A program made the translations under genes and the position numbers. A stretch of 64,000 bases of DNA from Ecdyonurus torrentis (lineage: Eukaryota > Arthropoda > Insecta > Ephemeroptera > Heptageniidae): the NCBI GenBank assembly GCA_949318235.1, contig OX439127.1:34545124-34609123 (forward strand), given 5' to 3'. Shown one piece after another: positions 54,130 through 64,000 of this stretch; position 1 is the first letter of the stretch; the number at the start of each line of letters is the position of its first letter. The notes beneath the pieces are model-generated. The model worked only from the letters and a program-made list of their open reading frames with translations. It was not told the origin of the DNA and made no database searches.

Positions 54130-56794
54130 ATGGTAAGTTTGTTTGAGTTTTTTTGGTAATTAGTGTATGTTTGGGGTATTTATTACTAAATTTTTGTATT
54201 TTCTGATATAAAGTACCCACTGGCAAAGTTTTGAGGTCGTAACTAAAAAATTAAGTGTATTTTCATGGTTTTTAAAGGCTGGAGGTAAAGCGGGCAAAGA
54301 TTCGGGCAAAGCCAAGGCTAAAGCTGTATCTCGATCTGCAAGAGCAGGATTGCAGGTAAGAACGCCATGTATTTAATTCATTTAGTTGCAAATTTGTAAA
54401 GATAGTAAATAAAGTTTCATTTTAATAAATGTGTGTTCACAATTTTTGAAATAAAAGCTGAGTAAATTTTAGTTCAGATCTGATTCGACGTAATGGCGGT
54501 GATTGCATCAGTTTAATGTTTATAACTTGGTATTTTTTGGTTGTAGTTCCCAGTCGGTCGTATTCATCGACATCTGAAGAACCGAACTACAAGCCACGGA
54601 CGAGTTGGTGCAACAGCTGCAGTTTACAGTGCAGCTATTCTGGAATATCTAACTGCAGAGGTACGTTTTTATAGAAATCAAAATGGCTGCCAAGCCGACG
54701 ATGACGAAAAAAGCCGCTTAGACTTTCTGCCGTGTTTTCTGTCAAAAAGTTAATTTTAATTGCTTGAGTAGCACCAGCAAGATTCAATTTAAATATATTC
54801 TTCCTTGTATGTAAATTTTAAATATTTAGTTCAAAAGTCTCTTTGTTTACTATTTTAATTGGTCTCTGAACCTGACGATGATTTTGGCGGGAAATTTTCT
54901 AGCGGAGAAAGAACAATTTTCATCAACAAGAAACCAGTAGAGGATGTGGTTACCAGCACTTGCTCGCATGTAGTGTAATATTTTTATTGTTGGGCAAGAG
55001 AATAATAATAATTTATTTTATTTGTACTAAAGCAGGGGGGAAAAAATCGAGTATGCGAGAGAAACAAAATTAATCAAATAGTTTATGCTGTATAATGATT
55101 AATGTTTAATACAAGAAATCGCGCAAAAGAATAGCATTGGCAGGTCTTATCACTTTGACCCTGTGACATACTGCATGGACGGGGACTTTTTCATTTTTAT
55201 GTTGTATGTATATTAATGTGTTGGTGTTTGCACAGTTACTAATATAATTTACTTCTGGAAGTCCAGCTGAAAGTTTAAATTAGAGAAATTTTGCTCTATT
55301 ATAATATAATTGTGTATATGAAATTAAAACTTAGCATCCACTCTGTGATTACATGTTTGGTCCAGAATGGAATAGTTTTTATGTTCCAACAGAGCAATAA
55401 AATAGACTGCATTCTATTAATATTTTTCAAAAGCTTTATTGAAAATTTCTGTCAAGACATTGAAATTTTAACAATCTGTCCAGACCTTAAACTTTAACAG
55501 CCAAAAGATGTTGCTCTTTCAATCCTATTGCATTGTGCTAAATGATTTTTTCTTCTCTTTTTTTCCCCTGTACTAAGCTTTCATTTTCTAGTCTTAATAA
55601 CGAGATGCAATGCTGAGATCTGCTTGACAAGTATTGCATTGAATTTCAAGTTTCATGGTTGTTCCATCTGTTTTAGGTTCTTGAACTTGCTGGAAATGCC
55701 TCAAAAGACTTGAAGGTGAAACGTATAACACCACGCCATCTTCAGTTGGCTATACGAGGAGATGAAGAGCTTGACAGTCTCATTAAGGCAACAATAGCTG
55801 GAGGAGGTGAGACAGCTAATTGCAACCACTATCCAATTCCATGCCTATCCTGTACCACCTCTGCTTTCTGTTGTTATTCTTGTTGCTCTATTTGTTAAAT
55901 TTTCAAATAATAAAGATATGTCAACTTTGACTGTAATTTTCTTGATGGGATAAGTTAAGGTACCTTCATAGTGCCTTGACTGTGATGACTAAGAAACTGA
56001 ATGCCTTGCTTTTTTTATTTTTTATTATTATTAATTTTTTTATCTTGTAGATCATCTAGTTTTGTGTTTAAATGTGCATGTATTTTGAATTTCAAGATAT
56101 TTGGTGTACTTTTTTTTTTCTTTTTGTATATTATCCTTTTACATCCTTTTACTAATGTTTTACCTGTTTTGCAAACTCTTTCCTCATTTTAAGCTCTCCC
56201 TCTCTTTTTTTCCCCCCACTTACAAATTTAATTTTAAATTTTTAATCCACTAAGGACAGTTTTTTTTATATATAATTATTTTAGTGAATTAAAAATATAA
56301 TAGTGTTAGGGATGCTATAGAAACAAAAGTTTTTAATTTTAGTTCATTTGGGCAATAATTCGGATTTTGGTTGGTTTTTTTCTTACATTGCACTCCATAC
56401 TAAACACTTTCTTTTTTCTATTTAACTGCTATAATAAAAGTGATGGAACAAATAACTAACAATAAAAAATAATAATTGGCATTACAAATACCGATCTTTG
56501 CTAACATCAATTTTTTCAGGAAAAATCGCCTACTTTTGAAATGACTCGAAAACTAAAGCTTGCATAGCAACTTTGTTTTGGAATAAAAGCCATAAAGTTT
56601 TGAATAAAAGTCAAATTTTTTAATCAGTAAAGTTCTACAATAATTAACAACGTACAAATTGCATGCCAATTTTTTTAAGGTCTTAAAAAATTCTGAAGGA
56701 TAAATGAATAATAATATTGGTGTTTATAAAACTTCTTAAAAAAATGCTCCTTCATACTTAAAACAATTGTGGAAATTCAAATTCAGCTGTTCGA

Positions 56795-56887
<93 letters not shown>

Positions 56888-59800
56888 AAGACATTCAGCT
56901 GCTGGAAAAAAATTGACAACTGCAAACAAAAGAAACTCAAACCGTCTTTTGGCATAATGGCAACCGTCTTTACTACAATCAAAATTTTATTTCCAAAATT
57001 ATCATAAATATGAAGTAGCATTTTTTTAAAATAAGTTTTATATACACAAATATTATTTATTTTTCCGAAAGAATTTTTTAAGACCATAAAAAACTGGCAT
57101 GCAAGTTGTCTATTGGAATATGTTTTTACTTTTAACGGCATGCTTTGTTTTACGGGATACTATTTTTTAAAGTTGGAGTCCACAGACTTTTTGCCTTGAC
57201 TTACATTCTTGTAGGGCTGTAATTTTTATTCACTGTTCACAAGATGCAATGTTTTCATACTTAAACACACATGCATTCATGACTTTTTACATTCCTTTGC
57301 GGATAAGCCAGAAACATCCATTGTTTTAGTTTGCCATATTTCCTTCACCTAAATTCAAAATTTTCTTCTTAAGTATCATTCACATGGAGCGGAAATTCTA
57401 CGTCCGTCGACGGGTAAACAAAGTTGAAAAAGTATTGTTGCAACTTGTTTATAATGTAAAAAACGAACTCTTTCACATGGTTTTAAAACTGACGGATACT
57501 GACGGGCAAAGCTGGCAACACCCAGCTTTTCTACCCGTCGCTATCCGTCAAAATGACGGGTACTGACGGGTAGCGACGGGTGCATGTGAACGGTTGCATT
57601 TGTTTACACAGGCGCAGCTCCATCCGTCAGTATCCGTCAACAATAATGCATGTGAAAGGAGCGATATGTTTATATTAGCGCAGCTCGATCCTTCAGTATT
57701 TGTCAGTTTTCCCGCGCATGCGCAGTAATGTGATTTTTTTTTCTCATGTGAAACAAACAAATTCGCGCAACCATCAGTTTCCGTCAATACCTGTCGACGG
57801 ACGTTAAGTTTTCACTCCATGTGAACAATACTTTACACTTTCTTTTAAATTTGGTACTCTTGGTACCATACACATTCTACTGTCTTAAAGGCATAGAAAA
57901 CATGAAAACATTTTCATTTACATCACAAAACACTTGATGGGACTCATATAAATAACGTTAGTTGGTCTCAAAACCCAACTGTAGCTCCGTAGCAGTGATC
58001 AGAAAATTTAGATTTATGCAACCCGCACAACATTTTCATACTAGTTTTTGCCTGTTAATGACGTCATAAACAGGAATATTCACGCAAATTGCATACTTTA
58101 CAGTATTTTCAAGCTCTTTTGTGGGGCTACATTAACATTCTGGTAAAAAATATCATCAATTTTGTAGATCCCATTTGGTGTTTAGAACATGTTGTTTCAA
58201 TGTTTTCTATGCCTTTAAGTTTCTCTGGACCATCTCAGACTGTGATGTTTCAGATATGCACCTTCCTCTACTCCCATCCACTAAATTATTGAAAATCATT
58301 TTTGCTACCTCTTCAGTGTTGTACATTTGATTGCATACAAATGCAATGCTTTTAAAGGAGACTGCATGCAATTAGATTCATGCCCCATGTGAAAAGACTG
58401 TTTAGGGATACATTAATGCCTTGGCCTGCTAACACACAGTAATGTTGTTTAGGACTATTATTTAGAACCTAAAGAAAGGGCTAGGAGAAACGATCATGAT
58501 TCATAGCGTGGTGAAAATCTTGCTTGCAGAGAGATAAAATAAATGAGTACATCTTTGTCTCTGTGCTAGCAAGATTTTCATCGAGCTATGGGACTCTGTC
58601 TCTTCACTATGGTAAGGCCCTTGCTGGTTTTTCTTATTCTTTTCTTTCAAAGTTATTAAACCTAACCACAACAGTTTATTTTCCTTAATATGTCTTATAT
58701 GTTTGCGGTACCTTTTCTCTAACTTAAAATTGGTGCAATCCTCTAATGCAAACTTCAGAAATAGAGCACAATAAGTTAAATTGTTCAGTATATAGGATGT
58801 TATCCATTTTATAGCATTTCACCCATGTAAGATATTGAAGCTATAATTTATTACTCTGTGAACAGGGCATTTTTAACTACATACTTTTATTTAACGCACA
58901 AAGTGCAAGTCTTAAAATTATGCATGATTTCAATTTTCTGACTTCTGCACTAACAAATAACATTGTTTTTCATTCACACAGTAATAAATCTTGGGTCTCA
59001 CTATTCTTAATAGTTGTGTGAGGTTGACCAATTTGAAAAAGTGACTTGTGGCAGTGGTTAAGTGAGCAAACCTTTATCACAAGCAATAAGGTTAAAATGA
59101 TTAAATAGAGAGAGAAAAAAAAAAAAAAAAAAAAAAAAAAACAGGTGATAGATAACCCTACCTTTGGTCACCTGGGATTTTTTTATCTGTGTATTTTAAA
59201 CTACCTAGGTGACAGGTTCATGTCTGTTATATTATTGACACCCGAGATTTTTTTTTTTTTTTTTTACTTAGTCAGCCCATATTCAAGATTCTAAATATAT
59301 ATATCGAGGGTGCTCCGCTATAATGTCCTAAGTCCACTTGACCTTGAAAAATAAAAAATCGTCGGATCAACCCCAAATTTTGGATTTATCCATTTCAGGT
59401 CATTTGCAGCAAAAAATATTTTTCAAGGTCAAATGGACTTAGGACATTATAGCGGAGCACCCTCGATATATATTTTATATATATATATATATATATATCG
59501 ATGCTTACCCGTCGAAGTGAACTAATTACACTTTACAAATTTGGGGAAAAATGAACGTTCTACACTTTACAAATTCCAAGTTCCCCCATCTAGTTCTAAT
59601 GTTAAAACGCGTAGAAGCGCCAAACGCAGATCGTTCATTTTTCACCAAATTTGTAAAGTGTAGTACGTTCACTTCGACGGGTAAGCATTTTTTATATACC
59701 TATATATAATACGAATTGGATAGCTTTTGGCATTAAACTCAAAGAGAAACAAAGTGTATTTTGCCTTTGTCAGTCCTTGCAGACAGAGAAACTATGAATG

Positions 59801-59991
59801 ATTTAATTGAATTTACTATGTAATGCATGATATATATTTTGTAACCTATTTTGGTCTGTAATTAAAGGGCCACTTCATAGTCAATTTTTAGATTTGCTAA
59901 TATGAGTATTTTTGTTTTGTTTTTTCCAGGTGTTATTCCACATATCCACAAGTCACTGATTGGCAAGAAAGGCACACAGAAGCCAGCCTAA
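54130..59991 (+). CDS. H2AZ: Histone variant H2A.Z, five exons, 128 aa
   Basis: Replacement histone of the H2A.Z family, which takes the place of H2A in promoter-flanking nucleosomes. Exons: 54130-54132 (ATG only), 54278-54355, 54547-54660, 55677-55806 and 59930-59991, with phases joining to 128 codons plus TAA, exactly the usual H2A.Z length. It starts [19 protein letters not shown] and has the core [31 protein letters not shown], the acidic patch [13 protein letters not shown], and the Z-specific docking end [17 protein letters not shown]. The last residues are TQKPA, differing from QQKTV in human H2A.Z. There is no SQ motif, so it is not the fly H2Av type. Being intron-bearing, it should be polyadenylated and replication-independent. 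Confidence 0.97.
54661..55676 (+). other. H2A.Z intron 3, nothing recognised
   Basis: About 1 kb between GTACGT donor and TTTTAG acceptor. No repeats or coding segments stand out. Confidence 0.6.
55807..56644 (+). other. H2A.Z intron 4, 5' part, nothing recognised
   Basis: T-rich intronic sequence after the donor GGTGAGA. No gene or clear repeat. Confidence 0.55.
56645..57112. mobile_element. Inverted-repeat element around a (TA)n tract in H2A.Z intron 4
   Basis: Outer arms pair (GCATGCCAATTTTTTTAAGG with TAAAAAACTGGCATGC, and CTTAAAAAATTCTGAAGG with a near complement). A (TA)n tract at 56797-56884 lies in the middle, flanked by ATTCAGCTGTTCGAGAA and TTCAGCTGCTGGAA. Confidence 0.6.
57369..57835. 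mobile_element. PIF/Harbinger-like MITE with subterminal repeats, in H2A.Z intron 4
   Basis: The ends AGTATCATTCACATGGAGCG and CTCCATGTGAACAATACT are inverted repeats flanked by TTA on both sides (57369-57371 and 57833-57835). The interior carries many copies, in both directions, of GACGGRTACTGACGGG-type words, a subterminal-repeat pattern expected for transposase binding. No coding capacity. Confidence 0.78.
57885..58218. mobile_element. TTAA-type MITE, family B, copy 3 (inverted)
   Basis: TTAA at both ends, terminus AAGGCATAGAAAACATGAAA and complement TTTTCTATGCCTTTAA. The interior is the reverse complement of the copies at 20.2 and 36.2 kb. Located in H2A.Z intron 4. Confidence 0.88.
58471..58650. 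mobile_element. Fold-back element, family C, in H2A.Z intron 4
   Basis: Left CTAAAGAAAGGGCTAGGAGA and GGTGAAAATCTTGCTTGCAG; right CTGTGCTAGCAAGATTTTCA and TTTTTCTTATTCTTTTCTTT. The arms pair around ATAAAATAAATGAGTACA. Confidence 0.78.
58651..59299 (+). other. H2A.Z intron 4, no gene seen
   Basis: Intronic sequence with an A run of about 27 at 59115-59142 and a short hairpin region around CACCTGGGATTTTTTTATC; nothing coding. Confidence 0.5.
59300..59469. mobile_element. Palindromic MITE in a (TA)n context
   Basis: The left arm reads ATCGAGGGTGCTCCGCTATA followed by ATGTCCTAAGTCCA; the right arm is the complement ending CCTCGAT. TA repeats lie on both sides. Confidence 0.85.
59497..59690. mobile_element. 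Second palindromic MITE in a (TA)n context
   Basis: The left arm reads ATCGATGCTTACCCGTCGAA followed by GTGAACTAATTACACTTTAC; the right arm ends CACTTCGACGGGTAAGCAT. It is separated from the previous hairpin only by a TA tract. Confidence 0.82.
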
Positions 59992-60517
59992 TGTGACTAA
60001 GAGTGTCAGGTGAATGTGGTGCATTTGGACTGTAAACAACATCCTTCACGCACCCGACACTGCCAAGTGTACAAAAAGCATCGTTTAGAATGGTGCTTTC
60101 ATAAACTGTTAATACATCTACTCTACTGTGTGTGCAAAAATTGATGAGTTGTCTTCTCTGAATGGAATAATTATGAACCATAATTTATTATGGACCGTCA
60201 TGTATGACACTTTTTATTTTGTTTTTAATTTTTATTTGAATTCATTCCTTAGGCAGACACTAAGTAGTTTGTCAGTTTTGATCTTATAATTTTTTGCTAT
60301 AAACACATAAAACAGGTGACATTTTTTTTTCTATTGTGAAAGTGGAAGTAATTTACATAAATATTCTTATTTATTGTGAAATGTATCACAATGTGAAGTT
60401 GAAGGTATTAAATGTGTTTTGGAAGGTTCTTGCTAATCCTACAAGAAAAGGAAGCAGGAGGCTTAATAATCAGTTCTGACTTGAAATTATTCCCTTATTA
60501 TGTACGTACACACGACC
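59992..60517 (+). other. H2A.Z 3' UTR
   Basis: Follows the TAA at 59989-59991. No histone stem-loop is seen directly after the stop, consistent with a polyadenylated H2A.Z mRNA. The first AATAAA words after the stop are around 60703-60722 and at 60854-60859. Confidence 0.55.
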
Positions 60518-60624
60518 ACGATAAGAAAATTTACCATTCAAAAACTTTTGCTGAATCTGCAATGTTATTCATACGAGAAAAACACGCATTGGATTTAAAT
60601 GGTAAAATATCTTACTGCGGTCCT
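60518..60624. mobile_element. Small TTTACCAT-ended MITE, uninterrupted copy
   Basis: Runs from AAAATTTACCATTCAAAAAC to AATGGTAAAATATCTTA. The ends are inverted (TTTACCATT and AATGGTAAA). It is the undisturbed counterpart of the split copy at 47789-48087. Confidence 0.75.
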
Positions 60625-60664
60625 TTGTACATTGTAATCTTAATGCAGTTCATTTATCTTGGCT

Positions 60665-60704
<40 letters not shown>

Positions 60705-60870
60705 AATAAATATATAAAATAAATAAATAAAAAAAATATTAGTGTTATGGGTGCCATATAGTTTAAGAGTAGAATTTCATTGGAATTTAGAAAAGGCACT
60801 CTGCATTATAGAAATTAGGTGTCGTTTTAATTTGACCTCTTGCATGAGGCAGCCAATAAAACTATTTACT

Positions 60871-61650
60871 AATTATGATAAAATGAAGAGAAGAAGAAAA
60901 AGAGAGAGAGAGAGAAGAAGAAGACAGGAGAACCCAGCCATAGTGAAGAGATTCAAGTCTTGTAGTTCAGCGAAAATCTTGCCAGCACAGAGATTAGTTA
61001 GCTTTTGGTACGTAACTCCAAAGTAAAACAAAAAATGTGTGTGCATTTGTTATTCCTTTCAGAATCTGAGAAACTATCAATGATAATCATTAATAGTTTC
61101 TCCGAGTCTAAGTACTGCCAAAGGCACACACACTCCAATTTCTCTTGGAGATTAGTGTTAAAAGCTATGTAATGTATTAAAGCGATACTTAACCCTAAAA
61201 ATAAGTGATTTTTATTCTTTAAAATAATTCATTAGAAATCAGTCGTTTATTTTACTTTTCTAGCCCACGGGATAAGCGAGCCCGCTAGGGTAAAGAGGAA
61301 ATCTCTAACGTCAGAGATTTCCTTTACTTTGCAAGTATAAAATCTGTACACCTTTTCAGGTAAACTTAGCAGGTAGAGCAAGGGGTACAAATTTTTTACT
61401 TTCATAGTAGAGGGGCGTGTACACTATATCGTTACCCTCGCGGGGCTCGCTTATCCCGCGGACTAGAAAAGTCAAATAAACAACTGATTACTATTGATTT
61501 GTTTTAGAAAAGAATAAAATTTACTTATTTTTAGGGTAAGGTATCACTTTAATTATACCTGTGCTAGCAAGATTTTCACTGAACTAGGGTACTCTCTTCA
61601 CTAAGGTAATGCCCTTTATGGTTTCTCCTATCCTATTCTATCAAAATTTA
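60871..61650. mobile_element. Fold-back element, family C, carrying a nested TTAA element
   Basis: The left half has GACAGGAGAACCCAGCCATA and GCGAAAATCTTGCCAGCACA; the right half has CTGTGCTAGCAAGATTTTCA and GGTTTCTCCTATCCTATTCT. An internal hairpin (GAGAAACTATCAATGATAAT and complement) lies near 61065-61105. A TTAA element (61177-61552) is inserted in the right half. Confidence 0.78.
61177..61552. mobile_element. TTAA-flanked TIR element nested in family C
   Basis: The ends read TTAA then AGCGATACTTAACCCTAAAA and TTTTTAGGGTAAGGTATCACT then TTAA. Inner arms include CTAGCCCACGGGATAAGCGA and TCGCTTATCCCGCGGACTAG. About 376 bp, non-coding. Confidence 0.85.
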
Positions 61651-62410
61651 TTATACCTAGCCATGATGGTTTATTTTCCTTATCTTTTATCAAGTAACAA
61701 GTTTTTTTATTGCTTTTTTTTTTTTTTTTTTTTTTTTTTTAGTTTTATATATCTTTATTTGTAATAAAAGACCCTACTACACAACCAGTGATGTGAAAAT
61801 AATGCATTGTGTTACCTTTCGGGTTATGTCATGTGTCACAAGATGTTATAACAAGCAAACAGAAGTGTTAAAAGTTGCATTTGCTAGATCATCTTAAAAA
61901 CTTATTATATTTAATCTTGTAAATGGTATACAATGGTTTACTTTTTTGTTGCTCTCAACATTACTGCAAAATATAAAATAAAAAATGTGTAATCGCTCTC
62001 CTATTGGCTACCTATAGGAAGCATAACAAGCAAAAAATAAAATAATAAAAATCAAACAAAGAGCTATGTATGAAAAAAATAGAGGATGGGTTATAGCAAA
62101 TTGTTGGTTAAATTATGACGTTACAACATGACTGTCATGATAACGCTAGATACCTCACATCACTGACACAACATAACGCAAATAGTATGTTTGCCATTTG
62201 ATTTTGTCATGTACTGTAGACTGCTGAAGTAAAAGTGAGTTACTCAGCCTTACTTTGTAAACTTTGTGGAACGGTTTGACCATGTACTTTGCAGCTGCCA
62301 TGTTGATATTCCTACTGCTCTTTGATTCAAGGAAAGTGGAGGTAATACTATGAGTTATATCAATGTTGATGCGAACAAAATGTTATCTTTTTTTTTTTTC
62401 TTTTTTTTTT
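61651..62410. other. Intergenic, no gene seen
   Basis: Contains a T run at about 61716-61740. No coding or inverted-repeat structure was recognised. Confidence 0.5.
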
Positions 62411-62422
62411 TCTCAGGGAAAG

Positions 62423-62667
62423 CAAAATGTCTATCTCATATTTTATCTCTTGAAGCAAAATGTATATCTCAGTTTTTGTCACTTGAAGCAATATGTGTAA
62501 GTTGAGCGCTGTTTACATTACGTTCGGAAACAAGTTACACATTTTGCTTTCAGTGACAAAAAACAAGATCGATATTTTGCTTCGCATGATTAAAAAACTA
62601 GATAGATGTATTGCTTCCCGTGACAAAAAACGAGATAGATATTTTCTTACCAACAACATCGATATGC
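62423..62667. repeat. 33-bp repeat array in divergent orientation
   Basis: About three copies of a unit like GCAAAATGTATATCTCAGTT plus TTTGTCACTTGAA run from 62423 to about 62495. About three copies of the reverse complement (GTGACAAAAAACAAGATCGA plus TATTTTGCTTC) run from about 62551 to 62667. Some 55 bases of unrelated sequence lie between. Confidence 0.7.
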
Positions 62668-62843
62668 ACTTTATGGCTATCAACAGTTAAATAGTTTTCT
62701 TTTTTCCCCCTTCTTTTTTAAATATGTATATTCACATGATTATTTAGTTTAATTTTTGTGACGTAAGGAGCCTGTGGATGCAACAGAACATTAGGCTTTG
62801 CAATGCAGTTATTTTAAGCTTAAAATAGGGTGATTAATTTTTA

Positions 62844-62879
<36 letters not shown>

Positions 62880-62929
62880 AAGAAAAAAGTATATTTGTGC
62901 TGCATAATATTGAATGCTTATGTAAAGCT

Positions 62930-63070
62930 ACAAAATGGTAACAAGTGCCAGGAAAGGAAACCACGTGTTGTTGAAAGTGGGAGATGACTGGCGCAAAGTT
63001 TTCTTCCACTTGACCATCCTGTGATTCCTGTTTCCTGCACTTCCTTTTCCAGTTTTTAGAAGTTCACATA
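62930..63070. mobile_element. Degenerate palindromic MITE related to the insert at 47.84 kb
   Basis: Shares AAGTGCCAGGAAAGGAAACC followed by ACGTG, and a right half with CTTCCTTTTCCAG, with the palindrome inserted at 47840-48037. The arms are more diverged. Confidence 0.6.
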
Positions 63071-64000
63071 AGCACCAATTGTGGGGAGTTTGCAGTTGAG
63101 AGGTAAAAACAATATAAAATATTTATGTATGTTCAATAGGTTGAATTGTTTTAATGGTCATATGCTACGATTGATAAGCTCTGTGAGTTACTGACAATAT
63201 TCTGCCTCAAATGTTGTATTTCAGAGACAATGTAATTTGTCATAAAATAAATAATGAATGCGAATTAGTATTGGGGGGGGGGGGGGGGGGGGGTTGGGGG
63301 GAATCATCTCAAATTATTCTAGCTCATAATGCATTACATTACATAAATATGAATAAATCGTACCATTTTTAGGGTATAATACTAAAATAAACATTTTTCC
63401 CACCATTAAAGATTTCTTGACCAAAACAAGTTGACTTATTATTGCTTTTTTTAGCCATACCCTTATTGTGATAGTGGAGAAATTCTATGTAAAGAAAGAG
63501 CAGTCAGGCTGACAAGTTGCGTGAAACAAATTTATTATGGAGATGGCAGGTTGAATTGGAATAGCATTACATTATACATGTATATTTTTTTGATTTTTTC
63601 TGTGTTGTGCACTTGCTATTTGCATTGTCTTTTATTCAAAAGTTTGGTAAATTTGTAGGTCATGCAAGCAAAAGTACACTTATCCGTGGTATAAAGGTTA
63701 CATGGAAGTGGATGCTTAATCTTTTAAAAGATGGGGTGAAAACTGAGTCCAGTCGTGACTCGTGACAGAACTTGACTAGCTATTTTTTCCCCCTTTTTTT
63801 AATTTTCAGCACAAGTTTGTATTGTCGTATTGCATAGCATTATTATAATTATTGTAATTAATTGTGGTACCAAATTTCAAATTTACTGTTGTTTTATTTT
63901 GGAAAAAATAACATGGTTAATATATATAGTAAATATTGCCAGCTTTGTATTTGCAACATCTGCAGACATTTTTTATTTTTTATCGAACAATGTTATTACT
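63071..64000. other. Intergenic, no gene seen
   Basis: AT-rich sequence with a poly-G run at about 63272-63300. Nothing coding was recognised up to the window end. Confidence 0.5.

Noticed and set aside
62423..62667. Possible CRISPR-like array
   Set aside because: Units are imperfect, adjacent without unique spacers and partly inverted, in an animal genome.

Overview
Kind of organism. This is nuclear DNA from a multicellular animal, most likely an invertebrate. It is AT-rich, with long introns, GT-AG splice sites, (TA)n, (CT)n and (CA)n microsatellites, long poly-A/T runs, one 200-base assembly gap and very many short inverted-repeat transposons. The LRRK protein has the LRRK1-type layout at about 2545 residues, and H2A.Z is the plain 128-residue form without the long tail of fly H2Av. 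I cannot name the species or settle the phylum.

Layout. 1-4299: AT-rich intergenic DNA with repeats and the gap. 4300-45890 (+): an LRRK1-class ROCO kinase gene, reconstructed here as 35 exons with matching phases. Its order is ankyrin repeats, leucine-rich repeats, ROC GTPase, COR, protein kinase and a C-terminal beta-propeller-like region. Intron 1 (7.9 kb) holds a decayed, 5'-truncated LINE on the minus strand (about 6.8-10.5 kb) that carries part of a macro domain ahead of its endonuclease and reverse transcriptase. Intron 19 (10.6 kb) holds an apparently intact 723-codon gene on the opposite strand (28674-30845) with a CpG-rich promoter region; I do not recognise the product. 45891-53900: intergenic, almost entirely nested MITEs and fold-back elements. 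53900-59991 (+): histone H2A.Z in five exons, with duplicated CCAAT/E-box modules in the promoter. 59992-64000: H2A.Z 3' UTR, then repeats.

Mobile DNA. Several families recur. (1) A 317-bp palindromic TTAA-flanked MITE in four copies (11.7, 18.4, 32.7, 51.2 kb). (2) A related TTAA-flanked family with a similar terminus (20.2, 36.2, 57.9 kb). (3) A fold-back family whose ends resemble AAAGAAAAGGATAGGAGAAAC (19.0, 23.9, 33.7, 34.6, 58.5, 60.9 kb). (4) A Tc1-like MITE (6.9 and 47.6 kb). There are also a pogo deletion derivative with a transposase N-terminus (20.9-22.2 kb), a head-to-head duplicated mariner-type transposase remnant (39.3-41.1 kb), two PIF/Harbinger-like elements with TTA target duplications, and long fold-backs at 43.7 and 49.7 kb. 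Several are nested, so their relative ages can be read.

How the genes relate. LRRK and H2A.Z are unrelated housekeeping or signalling genes on the same strand. The minus-strand gene lies inside an LRRK intron and would be transcribed against it. No tRNA, rRNA, CRISPR or prokaryotic feature was seen.
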